DNA of 64,000 bases, from the NCBI GenBank assembly GCA_026168455.1, contig CM047426.1, positions 88,067,986 through 88,131,985 on the forward strand, in the 5' to 3' direction. The stretch is from Theocolax elegans (taxonomy: Eukaryota; Arthropoda; Insecta; Hymenoptera; Cerocephalidae). Below the pieces are notes generated by a model, which was not told where the DNA came from, made no database searches, and saw nothing but the letters and a program-made list of their open reading frames with translations. The position numbers were made by a program, and so were the translations under genes. Shown one piece after another: positions 39,174-53,050 of the stretch (position 1 is the first letter of the stretch; each line of letters starts with the position of its first letter).

Positions 39174-42100
39174 TTTGCTTCTGCGGGATATAAAATTATG
39201 ACGTTTCTTTCGTGAGGCGGTAAAATTCGGTTTACCGGTGGAATTGCTTTCGTATAGAAGAATTTCGACGGATGGCGTCGGATGGAGTTTTAAATGAATT
39301 CGCTTCTCAGGTTATTCATTGTCAAGGCTATTGTTAAATTTATATTTATTCCTGCACGTGTAGCTGAGTTTTGAATATGACGTAACTTTTTGGAACTTAT
39401 AAGTAATATTTATATTACTTTTATTTTTAACAACACGTAGATATGTCTTTGTATAGTTTCTTATTAATATTTTTTTACGTGATGAATTACTCAATTAATA
39501 TTTCAAGCATAGAGTTTAAATCATAAATATGTGTGATATTACCATTGAAACTATACGCCTATATTATGTTATGTAAAAAAAACTGTCAATTGTATAGAAC
39601 GACGATAAAACGGCACGATGGGTGACGATTACGTTGATAAATAAGGAAAAGGTTGACGTATCTCAAATCCGATAAAGGCGACGCACACCAAAAGTGTACG
39701 AAGGTAAATCTTGGGGGTGCCTCGGAGGAGCTCAAGGGAACGCAAAGAAGAAAAGGCGAAGACGATTACAACGTCGGTCGACTTACAAATCCGCCCAAGC
39801 ATTTCCATTACATCAGCAATGCAAATTAAAATAAGGGGAGAAAAAATAGCGGACCGAGTTCGCATGTGAGCGCGCGGGCGCGAGTACGATCTATGCTTGA
39901 GAAAATGTGGGCATGCAACCGACGGTATTTGTTCGTTTCTATTGCGTTACTCACCTTGGGCTCGAGCTTCCTTGTGGTAGGTGAATTTATTTCTACCGAT
40001 GCGAGGAGTGAAGTCACAACTGTTGGAACGTAACCGTTGATTGCTTCAGTAAGATTTGTGTCTGCCGTTGCGTATGCTAATTCAAAGAATGTATGATTGA
40101 ACGCGTACGTATGTATAGACAAGAGGAAATTGTTTGTTGTTTAGTCTTTTTATTTTTTACACCCTCCAATTTTACCTGTTTATTGTTCATGCTCGTTTCT
40201 CTATTTTCCTATTCGGTATTTTTCAGCGAGTTAACAATGTAAACAACGTAAAATTCTATTCTATAATTCAATCTTTAGAAACATTTATCAGTATAATATA
40301 TTTGATGTTTCATCTACTTTCCTTCATTAGTATTTACTATTTAAAATTATTTTTTGTAAGCCCTTGGAAATACATTACTATAAATATCAAGGAGAAAAAA
40401 TTTTGGTATTATTAGAAATTTTGCAATTTTTAACAGAAATACTATCGTACTTCGCTCAATTATTATATAAAATTGAACGTATTTTGAAATGTATACCGTC
40501 AGTTTACCGTTTGCTAACAGTACAAGTAAAAATTATAAGAAATATATATAAATGTTAACTACACATTTCTATTTAAGATTACCGTTCGTCATAATCTGTA
40601 AACTTTGTAAAATTTCAGAAAAAAAAGTTAAGCAAAATTACCGAAATATTTTTGTAAAACTCCTACAATGACAATCATGTAGTACAATCAAACATTTTCT
40701 CTCCGTGTACAATTTTAAGTGAACAACTTAAGTAATAACTTCGCGAGAAATAGTTACGCAATTGAATAAATTCCGTGTGCTGCAACTACAAGTATATAAT
40801 ATTTACTCGAGATTTTCTCAATTTTCTTTTCACCAAAAAGAATACGTAGAAATATTAATATAACACTCGAGGACGTATAAGGTGTACTGTTTAATAAATT
40901 CCGAGGAAAGTGTCAAACAAGCGTGAAGTTTGGTCAGAAATATTATTAATTATGCCTAAACAAAGTTCCTAGGACGTGAACGAGTAGAGACAATATTTGT
41001 CACCTAAGGTGAAACTGAAAAATGGGAAAGAATCACCTTCGCACTCGTAATTGATTGAACGTGCAAATATGTAAAACGTTTGTCGGTCTACGGCGTAGAA
41101 TGACGTTCTAATACTACAGAAATACCTGCATTCAAGTGTTAGGAGATACACACCGTGTAGATACGTGAGAACGTGGATGGTTGGTCCGTTAAACCGTGTC
41201 ATAGATGCATCGGTGCGAGAACTTTGCGTTGAAATTTTGACAGGCGGAACGATAGTTTCTTTCTATTCGGATATAACACGTTTTCAACGGGTTGTTTTCA
41301 ATTTTATATACTTATTATTTACTATATGTTAAGTGATAAATCAGGTTAGTCAACGGTTCATTTTAATTTAAAGAATTTTAGAATTTTCGTGCATGTTATA
41401 CTCGACTGGTATAGATTGAAGTTATACGTATTAATTCACTTTCCACGGATATTTATTTTATTTTGGAATTTCTGGAACATGATTTAATTATTTATCTAAT
41501 TATTAAAACTAACAATTAAAATTAATAAGGATTCAAAAGCGAATAAATTTTTGAATAACAATAATTATAATACATTAATCAGAAATAAAATATAATTAAA
41601 TTATGAACAAAAATGACTATACCAAGTTTTATAAGGATACAACAAATATGTACAAAACAATACCAAATTATTGAAACGATATACATCCAACTGTAAGCCA
41701 ATCACACATTGATATAGTAAACCACACGCGACTCACGCCCATACGTCTTCCATTTTCAGCAGCTGGCGCGTAATGCGTACTGCGCGTATATATACATGTA
41801 TAGGTATATAAGCACACCTACGTGCTACAGCCGGTCTTCTCTTTCATGATCGGCAGATGCCTCGCGTGCGCAAGTGTCTCTAGTCATGATCGCTCTTTTA
41901 AATTGTGCTTTTAGATAAAATTCCATCGTTGCTTTGCAGCCTGCTAATTTGCTTTGAGAAAATGATTAACCTGTTCTAAGTATTCATGAGTAAAGTTTAA
42001 ATTGTTTCGATGAGAAGAATTAATGAGTAATTATATTTATTGTACATTGTACCCAGTAATGAATCATATTTTTTTAAACTGTCTCCAAGAATTAAGTTAA

Positions 42101-44559
42101 CAATTCAATTGTTTATAATACGTTAAAATCGATTGATTAAAATGAAAATAAAATTAATATATAATAGCTGTTGCAAAAAATAACGAAGAATTATTTATTG
42201 AAAAGTAAAAGTCGATTTTTCGGTCGGCGACGTTATTCGTAAAATAATGTAAATAAAATATATGCGTGTAAGCTTTCACATTTTTGCGAAATAAAACATT
42301 TGGTTCCTTCAGTATACGTCGATACGGGTCTCTTCTTTTTTTCTCTTTACACAATTTCACTCACCCGTGCTACGTATTCATTAGGATGATTATTAAAAGT
42401 AATTTGGAGACCGTATAAGTATCTTCGCAGTAGTAATAAGAAAAAGTCGATTCAATTATTTTTATTATTTATCCGGCATTTGAATACGACTTTCTTCTAT
42501 ATAGGTAAATACGTGCGTGTATATGGTATATTACCGAAAACAAGGCATTAACATACGTATAAAGTTGTAAATGCAAGTGCATCGAACCTCGTTGAAAAAA
42601 CTTTCTCCCACGACCGGTCTTTTTTAAGAACAACGCTCGTACATACTCTGGTCAATTACGCTCTCTTAAGCGTAGGAGGAATCCGTCGTAATCCACCTGT
42701 AACTGTAATCTCAAAGCCGCAAAGTGCTCAAAATCTGATTAAGGCTTATATTATGCGAGGATCGTAAACACAATTTTTAACCCTCTTCACGTTTATTTTG
42801 TTTAACTGTGTATCATTTTCATACGAATGGTAATAATTAAATTGCGATTCTCGTTTAGTTAACACTAATTTAAGGTAGTCAGATATCAACGTTAGCTGAG
42901 TAATCTTTTTTTAAACTAATATTGCAAATACCATAAAGGATACATCGATACGTTTTACATTGATTAATTTATACAAAAAATATGCAGTTCAATAAGTATT
43001 AAATATACAAACTTTTATTTCATATTTTTAAAATTAATTAAAAAAATACATTAAAAAATCACTTATTAAGCTGTAATGTTTTTTAAAACTTCAAAACCAA
43101 TTTAAAAAATGATTTTATTTTATGTTCTCAGTAAACAACTTTAAATCGCACCATAAAAATTATAACGTGTAAAATGAGTAGGCATTTTAAAAGAAGTATT
43201 TTAAAAATAACTTCATATGTATGGTCCACATGATATACGAGGAACAATTTTAGTTACAACTTTCTATAAAAACTAATTAAAATTCCAAATAACTTAAATA
43301 AACGCGAATATATAATTTAGTCAACTATAATGCGCAAAAGCAAAAACAAAAAATTGAGTAATCAAATATAATAATGTAGATATACCTGATTATACCTGTA
43401 AAAATTAAAATAAAATGATTGCACATGTGATGAAGTACAGTTAAAAATGAAAACGGCATTGCTGGGCTGAACTTGCGAACTTGCATACTGTATAGATGTG
43501 TACGTCGTTGACGGTCAGGAGCCAAACACCTGGGGTATATATGCCCCAGCCGCAGGGAAATGCTAAGTAAATCGTAAAGTGTGCGAGCCGCGTATACGCG
43601 AGCACGAACTTTATTTCCGCCGTTAGCGGTGCGTTGGAGCTCGTAACATTTACATTCACGTGACCGGGAATGCAGCGGCATTGTGGTCATTTCTTAATGA
43701 CCCCGTACTTGCCTCTATACTTTTGCTTATTCGCTTAATGATGAAATTGTTGAATTCGTACCATCAATGTAATTAAATTCCGAGATTCTCGTTCTTGCGG
43801 TTTCCACCGGTTATTTTTCCGTTCTCGTTGTACTTCTTTTTTTTGAGACCTCGTCCTTGCTATAGTGCAATACTTGGCGTGGAATTCCTTGGCCAACTTG
43901 CCGTTTTCGTATGTATGTACTTCAAATTTTCGCTTATGCATTCGTCTAGAACAGGATTTTTTTGACGCCTCGAGGTGAATGTAGTCGCGACCACACCTGT
44001 TGATGTTCTAAGAATATTGTTGAACATATATATCTATATGCAACACTTCAAAATCTCTTATTTGAAACTCAACAATGGAGGATGTCGACGAAATACATTG
44101 ACAGTATGTTAAAATAGATTTTCTTTCAATATTAAAAATCTAACTTTGATTGGCCTTTCATTTCCTCACATTTTTTTTAAAGAATATCAAAATATTGTAT
44201 TGACTTAAAGTTAATAATTATGCAAAAAGTTAATAACAAAGAGGTAATTTATTTAATTATATTTAATTCAGTATTACTATATGTATTAAATTTACGTATT
44301 CAAATAAGATATAAAAAAAGTATTACCGATGGCAACACCGTGTAAAATCGTTTGTAGATCCATCGAAATGTAGTACCACGAACAAAATTAGAAACACAAA
44401 TTAGTCTGATCCTTAAATGAATTTACAAGCCTTCTTTGCGACTCGACAAGAAGAAACGAACCAAGGTAAAACCACGAGAGAGGGAGAGAGAGATGAGAGA
44501 GAGGTAGATAGATAGAAAGAGACTGTTGGTTGACAAAGAGCCATCGGTGGATTTCGCGG

Positions 44560-44765
44560 TTGACGAATGCACGTTGCTCAGAGCTCCCTGTGTCGCGTAA
44601 TTGACCGTGTTTTCCAACTGGATGCGCTGTAAGTATAAGAATGCGGCGGGAAAGGCGCGGAGTCTCGCGCGCAAATTCCTCACTGTCATCGGCCTCGACA
44701 AAAGCCGGCCTCTCTCGCGCGCGCGCTGCTGCCGCGGCCGTCGCCGCTCTGGCTGCCGCGATAGA
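44560..44765. promoter_or_regulatory. CpG-rich island with a donor-like word
   Basis: This is the most GC-rich block of the window (CTCGCGCGCGCGCTGCTGCC, GCGGCCGTCGCCGC). It contains GCTGTAAGTAT near 44628-44638, a consensus 5' splice site on the + strand, so the upstream part could be a non-coding first exon. GA and CT tracts border it. No TATA box or initiator was defined. Confidence 0.3.
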
Positions 44766-44840
44766 AAGATGGGGAGAGATAGAGAAAGATAGGTGAGAGA
44801 GTGCACTGCGGTAGTAACGTTATGTCATCGCTAACTTGGA

Positions 44841-44872
<32 letters not shown>
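44841..44872. repeat. (CT)n microsatellite
   Basis: About 15 CT units, immediately followed by GCGCGC. Confidence 0.95.
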
Positions 44873-44875
<3 letters not shown>

Positions 44876-45507
44876 CGCGCTCTTTTTCTTTACCACACTC
44901 GGACCGTTACGTACAGTGCGTTCGTACACACACATATATATATACATACACATGCACCGGTGCTACGTTGAGTTGATTTGCCGTGAATCTTGGTGGGTAA
45001 TAAACTCGGTAATGAGCGACTCCGTGTTGCTGGAATTAGGTGAAATTTTGACATTTCGAAACTACAAGATTTATGCTTGTTATGTTATCCGAGTGGAGCG
45101 TAATAAATGGAGAGTTTGATAAATGATGATGATATAGGAGGGGTGTACGTCGCAGTTTAGGCGTTTTTATTTCGTGTACATACAGATACGTACATTCTTG
45201 TCATCGGTTCGCATAAATCTATAAGTTTCGCAAAGACTGGTTAAAGACTCAATAAAATGTTGCATCGAAAAATAAAAGATCAATTTTTTTGGTTACCGCT
45301 AGTACGAGATTTTAAGATCCATGTGATAAATATAGTACAAAAGTTGCATCATTTGTTAGATACGTATATAATTATAATAACTAAGAAACTAATGTTGATA
45401 CATTAAGATTATAAAAAATATATACACACAAAAATTTAAAATACATAGTATATCTTTAATTACTAAGGCTCTTACGTCATTTACTTATTTCATAACTCTA
45501 ATAAATA

Positions 45508-45567
45508 TTATTTCTATTTCAGGTGAGTACAGTACGAAATCCTTCAGACCTATTTAATGCTACATTC
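45508..45567 (+). promoter_or_regulatory. Candidate recursive splice site with 45-nt RS-exon
   Basis: TTATTTCTATTTCAG ends at 45522 and GTGAGT begins at 45523, so acceptor and donor abut. A second consensus donor, GTAAGT, begins at 45568, leaving a 45-nt potential exon. The layout is the same as at 9455-9515. On the + strand it would serve an intron downstream of the exon at 19391-19640 or of another + strand gene. Motif evidence only. Confidence 0.5.
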
Positions 45568-45569
45568 GT

Positions 45570-45612
45570 AAGTCAATCATTTATATATCATTCAAACTCA
45601 TAAACTACAAAA

Positions 45613-45645
<33 letters not shown>

Positions 45646-48600
45646 TTATGATTGCTACATTGTGCAAAGAACTAGGAAAAAAAAATAATGCAAATATTTG
45701 AAAAAGCATTCAACACTTGCAATACGTATGCGATCAAATATACACGTACAGTTGTTCATTCCTTGGATGCTAGCGTAGCGCCATAGGAGAAAAGGAGAAA
45801 GAGAACGGTCGAGTCGCGTGCCAAATGACGCGAGAAGTGTAAAAGGCTAAGACCATGCACGCGCCCGCGTGAGCGTGAAAGGAGCCTCTCCCTGTCACTT
45901 ATGTATATGAAAAACGTTGATGAGTTGAAGCGCACTTGTCGCGTTTATTTTTTTATTTTTGGTTACTCGCGACACAATTAATTATTTAGCAATACTCGTG
46001 AAAGATGAATTCGGTCATTAAGAGACGGGAAAATTAGACCTATTCAACTTTGTACGCGTTTGAACGTTCGCATAACTAAAACAAGTTTTTAATAACGAAG
46101 TCTTAATTATCAAGTTTTCAATTAACAGCCGACTGTAAATGTTATGTTTGGTTAAAAAATTAATTCGGTACAAAAAAAAACTTATTAATACACGTAATTT
46201 AATCTGTACCGGTGCGATACAGTGGTTTAATTATTTATCATTCCTCAGCGCACAGTTAAATGTATTTCGCGCAAGAAAGAAAAAATCGAAAATAGATTTT
46301 CTATATGTACGTACATATATGCGCGCAGTGAATATATTTTGCCGTAATAAAATAATTTATTCATTTATACTATGTATCTCATAATATTACTTTGAGCTAA
46401 AAAATAAAAAAATCGTTCTTATAAATGAGGTTGTTTTTATTATGCTTTTACATAAGTGAAAGTGGTTCACAATATTTACTCGTATCAAATTCATAATGAA
46501 TAGAGACTGAGAAACAGTAAAGATATTAAGATATCTATAATCAGCGTATACAATTCTTAAAGTTTCTTAACTCGAAAGTTTAATTAGTACAACGCGATTG
46601 TAAATTCTTTAAAATCTATTAACGTGTATACGTTACTTTCCCTATTCATAATTACCGAATAATTTAATAATTCTGAAGCAAAACTTTCTAATAAATTGAT
46701 AATAAATCATTCGATTCGGTTCGGATAATTAATGCATTATTTCTTTTGTACAATTATCCCTCTGTGTAATAAAAATCGGTAACGATTAATCAAAATATGT
46801 GTATTCGTGCAAGTTATTGTTTGTTCGTTAAAATCTAAATAAATTACCTTCTTCACGTTGGAATGACAATTAATAATTAAATAAATATTCACCGCAACTT
46901 AATACGATCGATCATAGTCATTCCAGAGTTGACTAATTTATTTTTACGAGTGCGAAACTAGAGAATCATCGGAGAAAGAATAGTGCGCGTTGGTGAAAGA
47001 TTTTTCGCACGTTAATCGAATATTACGACAAGAGAAGAACAACGGACCGAGATGTCCAGGGTTATTTATGAAAATGTCAACGCCTTCGCATTACCAAGCA
47101 GTTGTCTCCCGTGTAGCTCGTAAATCTCATGCCAGTGGGTTCCTTCAAATTATTTGGGCTTGTCGCCTATCACTCCTCTCTCAATTGCTTACATCCGTGG
47201 TATATAATGCTCGGCTACTCGCCAGTCACCGAACTAATCGTCGCTATCACTTTGAATTAATATTCACGAATGCCTACACGAAAGAACCGCGAACTTGCAC
47301 ATTTTGCAGCTTCAATCACTTACATTATCACTGTGTAGTTGTTAATTAAATATTTGCTCTCAAAATTTAGTCAGATGAGATTGATTTGCTGAATATTTAA
47401 TTTTAAACTAAATAATTGCATTTTTCAGATCAATTTTTTGATAAATATGATTATAAACTTGTTGATCTTTTTAAGTTAAGATGTGAAAAAAGAAGGAAAA
47501 ACAAGAAATGTTTCCTTTTTTGTCACTTTATTGGTGGTACGAATACCACCCTGTTTAGACTTCTATTTTAATCGTTGTCAACAAGTTTTTCACAGTTTTT
47601 ATAACGAAATATTTCCATCCAATACGTAGAATTTACAATCTCACCTGCCTAAAAATGCATCTAAATTAATTAAATTAAACAAAAGTACATGGTTGACGGT
47701 ACATTCAGCAATTTTTGAGGAAATAATTCAGAGGGTGAAACCGTCGAAAGCAGCTCATATATAGGCAAGGGCATACGCGATGTCACGCCTCAAGAATTTA
47801 TTTTGCATCGTCGCGAGTTGCGCCGACTCCTCGAAATTGTCAGCGCTATCTCGCGTTGATATTTATGCGCGCGTGCGCCTCCTCCACCAAGGGAAAGTTA
47901 CAACCGTGGAGATCTCCTTGGTATTCCCGATGCCTCTCGATCGCGTAGGCACAGAAAACCAGAAGGCATTCGTTGTCGTACTTCCTCGTATAAAAACGAC
48001 AAACTGTGGGAAGACATGGGTGTGGGAAGCTAGACGGAGGGGGAAGTTTTACCTCTGTTTATCCATACCACGAGCAAGTGTGGATATAACCGTCCTTAAA
48101 ATTTATCCTTGATTTATGAACTCGATAGATTAACAAGTTTTGAATCTTGGGTGAGGCGTTCACGGCTTGCGATGCGACTTATTGCTCTTTTGTTCATCGA
48201 ATCAACGAATTTGATACTAGAATTATCATTTTCTTATTCTTCGCTCTAGCTTGATTTAAGATCCACTGACGCGATACTATCGAGTATTACCATTTTATAT
48301 CGCTCTAGTGTGTGTGTAGGTGCTCGTGTAAATTTTCACACTTTTCAATCGTATATTATTATCTATATATATCGCAACATGTATGTAACAATCTTGCTTA
48401 AATAAAATAAATATACATAAATTATTAAAATTACTTTTTATAATATCGTGTAGAAGAGATATCTACGATAGTCATTCATCCTTCTCGAAGTTGGGTAATC
48501 GTCAACAGCTGGTTACATCCGTACGCGTATATACTATTCGATTTTCATATTGTCATTTAGCGACTACCCACCTGCTCCTACATCGAACACCTACTGATTC

Positions 48601-50628
48601 TCGGCGGTTCGACGTACGCGCGCGCCAAAGTGTCTGCGGCGAACGGATTGCGAGAACTCGGCTAAATTATAACCTGTGCAGCCGCATACGTATACGTGTA
48701 TCAGCCCGAGTAATTCACCATTCAGAGGAGGTGAGCAACTGCTGCTATATTGCACCTTGAATAAATGCCTTGCATAAATTCCGCTCTCGTTTATCGGTTC
48801 CTTTGCCTTATTTGTATTTCCGAGGTTCATTCATTTTTCTCCAATTTTCATCCAACTTTCTCTTTGTTTTACGCACCACGTTTCATTTTCTTTTGGGGCG
48901 GAGGAGGGGGGGGGAGGAAGAAATTGTATTGAAAGCGCGTAATGCTTCAATTTTTTAAATCAATAGGTGTTTATACTCATACTTATACAAAGTATGTAAA
49001 ATTTAACTAAATGTTTAACAGTAAAACTGCACACATATGAACCATCGAGTCTGTATTTCAACATTTTCTTCTTAACCAACCATCGTAAAGTTATATCCAT
49101 AAATAATATAATTAAAGCGATTACGCTCGCGTATAACAATAGATTATAATACGTGATATTATAAGTATAACGAGCGTAAAAAATAAAAATGTATAACAAA
49201 ACATATAATACGTAATATAAAATGTTTTTTTAAAAGATAAATTGTAAAAAGTCTCGGGGCAAATGAGAATTCCTGGGGTGACTGGCATATTATAAATAAA
49301 CTTTGACATTGGGCCGCAGCGCAGACAACGTGTAACGTTCATACACCTCGCGGAATGAATACGTAACGCAGACCGCGCGGTAAATCAAAATTAGTAGCTA
49401 CATTTATAACCTAGACGCGTTACGTCTCTTTTTCTTTGAAGCGCAAACTATCGCGCCTCTAAGTGAAAACTATCGGTTGTAATGTTACCTCGTACTCTCT
49501 ATTAATGAATGTCAGTAATAGCAATTACAGATGAGAAGACTGCGAGTGTATGTAAGGAATGCACGCGAGAAAAATCGACGTGCGCGCACACACCTGCACG
49601 CGTGAGAGAGAGAGAGAGCTAATGAATTCCGCGGAAATGAAAGCTTTATAACGCTATTCCTATCTATGCACTGAGGTTAACCGATGTTGTTTAAATTGGC
49701 ATTAGAAAAAGTAGACCGAGAGAGTGTATCGGAGTGTATCAGTTGCGCGCGGCTGAACGACATAATTGTATTGATCGCGTGCTACACTTTATAATGCATA
49801 TATGTATATTGAAATTTCTCATTAAACTAACTGGCTGATTATGTTTAAGATATATACACACACGTGTATGTATATATGTATACTTTAAACTCTTCGTAAT
49901 TCTGTGGTTCTGAGAAATTTCCTTTAACGATGAATAATCTTTAGTTTCTGTGTGCCAACCGGAGAGAAAACTATAATAATTTTGCGAAGAAAATGTCGGA
50001 AAAATTATATAGAGCTTTTGGTGAAATGAGTAACGAGACTAAGTTGATGTTTAATATCCTGTAATAATTAGGTAATTGACTTTGAAGTACTGTTTTTTTT
50101 AACTTATGGTAAATTTTCTGAAAATGTTTGTAATAAGAGTAATTTCGTGTCATTTGAACAATTTTCACTATAATTTCAGTAGTGTGAGTCTAATGATTTC
50201 GAAATAAATGTGGTGTTGCCGGATATGTGTGTACCGATATAATTTAATATTTTACGTGATCTTCGAGATCTATTGAAAATGAGCGTAACAAATATGTTAA
50301 CTTTTACGCTTAGGAATATTTAGATATTGAATTTTTATCGCTTACTACATCATTAGTGTTAAAGATCGCAAGAAAATTAAATGTTAATCATTTGCGGAAA
50401 TAATTTTATTAAAACTATAGCAGCGCTATTTTAATTGAAATAGAAATTTTAATATTGTAATGTAATTAGGCGTTAAAATAAAAGAAAAAGATTGAATTAA
50501 TTATAGCATTAGTTTGACCATTATGAAGATGACTAGTAATTAATCTAATTCGCACTTGTTACTTGCAATTTCTTCTAAATATCCAGTACTTACGTGCTCA
50601 TCGATTACTTTTTTTTTCTTTTTAGAAA
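45570..50628. other. Non-coding stretch
   Basis: It begins with a (TA)n repeat (45614-45643). A 110-codon frame starts with ATG at 47780, about 25 bases after a TATA-like word, but has no splice signals, domain or low-complexity explanation; it is most likely chance. A short GA tract lies at 49602-49618. Confidence 0.5.
45614..45643. repeat. (AT)n microsatellite
   Basis: About 15 AT units. Confidence 0.95.
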
Positions 50629-51841
50629 AATATAATTATTGGTTACTGTATTGAGATTTGCTAGGAATTAATAATAGCAGATTAGGTTTCACGGCAATTA
50701 AATGTTGATAGCGTAAAAAATTGTATAACTACTAGTCTATCGCGCTCGCATCTGGCATAAATTCCAGAATCAAATGCTGATGACTCCTAGGTATTCGTTG
50801 AGTAAAAAATTAAAGATTTTTAGCTAATTGTTTACAAATAAACAAATATTAACATTAACTTTGGGATTTAACTTTTTACTGTAATAACCCAAACTTTAAT
50901 AATTAACTTTGTAATATAGACGAAAAAGGTATAGATATATATTGTCAACGATCTTGTATGCGCCATCTTTAGAATCTAAACACACACCCACAACGAAAAT
51001 GCCAGACAATTTTTTTTCTCTATTCACGGGCGTTTATAGAGTCCGCGAGGGCACTCGAAAGGAACAGCACGATCGAGTTATGGCTCGCGGACACGCTTTT
51101 AACGTCGAGAGAATTTATGTTCGCTAGGAGGAGGAAGAGAAGGAGGAGGAGGAGGAGGAGGAAGAGGAGGGTGTCCCTCTATACTGCTCGGCGACGAGGG
51201 CTATATAGGCTTTAACGAGTAATTATATGCGGGTCACTTCGTAGCGTCGCGCTGCATTACGTAACCTCCAAGATTATAAAGCCGCGGGCGGGGAATCCAC
51301 GACAACGTGGGACCGTGGCCCCGCGAGACTTGGTTTCAAACGAAGAAAAAAACGAAAAAAGAAAAAAGAAAAAAGAAAAACACTCGCACACACTTACAAA
51401 AATTTCACGATTGACGGTCGCCGATGACGAACGATCGTGTTTTCTTACCCGCGGTACTTTACGGAGGAAAGGGAAGTGTATATACACGACGACGAACGAA
51501 CGCGAGCGCTAACCGAATGATGCCGTTCATTCTGAAGGTTTCGGCAGCATGAAATCAAGTTGTCTCTTGGGCCTTTTTATATCCTTACGGGATAAATGAA
51601 ATTTTCGACGAGTGTTTTTTTAATGCCGGATTGATGGGTCACTTTAATGGGTTATATTTTCTGATATAAGATGTGGATATACGTTATTTAGAAACGTTCT
51701 CATTATCTTATCTATACCTTCAAAAGTAATAAAAAATATAAATATAGTTATATCGTTGATTTACGTAATGTGTACGTAAAAATTTATAGGCGATAAAGTT
51801 AAGTATTCAAAAAAATAAATAACAGGTATTTTACATCATTG
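50629..51841. repeat. 1.2-kb direct tandem duplication, copy 1
   Basis: The unit runs from AATATAATTATTGGTTACTG to ACATCATTG and is followed at once by copy 2, giving a period of 1213 bases. Inside are an AT-rich first part, a CpG-rich block with a GGA tract (51126-51167), a TATATAGGC word, and a GC-rich stretch (51240-51330). A 61-codon frame is conserved between copies only because the DNA is. The GC-rich block may be a regulatory element or an undetected exon. Confidence 0.95.
51126..51167. repeat. (GGA)n tract in tandem copy 1
   Basis: GGA and GAA units; the same tract recurs in copy 2 at about 52342-52387. Confidence 0.9.
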
Positions 51842-53050
51842 AATATAATTATTGGTTACTGTATTGAGATTTGCTAGGAATTAATAATAGCAGATTAGGT
51901 TTCACGGCAAGTTAAATGTTGATAGCGTAAAAAATTGTATAACTACTAGTCTATCGCGCTTGCATCTGGCATAAATTCCAGAATCAAATGCTGATGACTC
52001 CTTAGGTATTCGTCGAGTAAAAAATTAAAGATTTTTAGCTAATTGTTTACAAATAAACAAATATTGAACATTAACTTTGGGATTTAACTTTTTACTGTAA
52101 TAACCCAAACTTTAATAATTAACTTTGTAATATAGACGAAAAAGGTATAGATATATATTGTCAACGATCTTGTATGCGCCATCTTTAGAATCTAAACACA
52201 CACCCACAACGAAAATGCCAGACAATTTTTTTTCTCTATTCGCGGGCGTTTATAGAGTCCGCGAGGGCACTCGAAAGGAACAGCACGATCGAGTTATGGC
52301 TCGCGGACACGCTTTTAACGTCGAGAGAATTTATGTTCGCTAGGAGGAGGAAGAGAAGGAGGAGGAGGAGGAGGAGGAAGAGGAGGGTGTCCCTCTATAC
52401 TGCTCGGCGACGAGGGCTATATAGGCTTTAACGAGTAATTATATGCGGGTCACTTCGTAGCGTCGCGCTGCATTACGTAACCTCCAAGATTATAAAGCCG
52501 CGGGCGGGGAATCCACGACAACGTGGGACCGTGGCCCCGCGAGACTTGGTTTCAAACGAAGAAAAAAACAAAAAAAGAAAAAAGAAAAACACTCGCACAC
52601 ACTTACAAAATTTCACGATTGACGGTCGCCGATGACGAACGATCGTGTTTTCTTACCCGCGGTACTTTACGGGAGGAAAGGGAAGTGTACACACGACGAC
52701 GAACGAACGCGAGCGCTAACCGAATGATGCCGTTCATTCTGAAAGGTTTTCGGCAGCATGAAATCAAGTTGTCTCTTGGGCCTTTTTATATCCTTACGGG
52801 ATAAATGAAATTTTTCGACGAGTGTTTTTTTTTTAATGCCGATTGATGGGTCACTTTAATGGGTTATATTTCTGATATAGATGTGGATATACGTTATTTA
52901 GAAACGTTTCTCATTATCTTATCTATACCTTCAAAAGTAATAAAAAATATAAATATAGTTATATCGTTGATTTACGTAGATGTACGTAAAAATTTATAGG
53001 CGATAAAGTTAAGTATTCAAAAAAATAAATAACAGGTATTTACATCATTG
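51842..53050. repeat. 1.2-kb direct tandem duplication, copy 2
   Basis: It is almost identical to copy 1. About twenty differences were noted by eye, and most are one- or two-base length changes in homopolymer runs (for example ACAAAAATTTC against ACAAAATTTC, and GTTTCGG against GTTTTCGG). Only a few are substitutions. A true old duplication would be expected to carry mainly substitutions. Confidence 0.95.

Larger units (their letters stand above)
38890..45500. other. Non-coding DNA with repeats and a CpG-rich block
   Basis: Contents are (TA)n at 38929-38949, TTC repeats at about 39130-39172, a CpG-rich block at 44560-44765, and (CT)n at 44841-44872. On the minus strand a donor word lies at about 39950 (AAG before GTGAGT) after an open stretch, but its acceptor is poor, so no exon is called. 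Confidence 0.5.

Noticed and set aside
39826..40122. Possible minus-strand exon ending at an AAG before GTGAGT (about 39950)
   Set aside because: The donor is good, but the upstream acceptor lacks a pyrimidine tract and the peptide is unrecognised.
45012..45039. Short ATG frame ending at a GTGAAA donor in phase 1, like the candidate exon at 24479
   Set aside because: Nine codons and a weak donor are too little to support an exon.
47780..48112. 110-codon ATG frame on the + strand after a TATA-like word
   Set aside because: There is no recognisable protein similarity, acceptor, donor or poly(A) signal, and the length is within chance in this CpG-rich patch.
50942..51127. 61-codon frame repeated almost identically at 52158-52343
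   Set aside because: The repetition is explained by the tandem duplication of the DNA. It begins at a non-ATG codon and shows no protein features.
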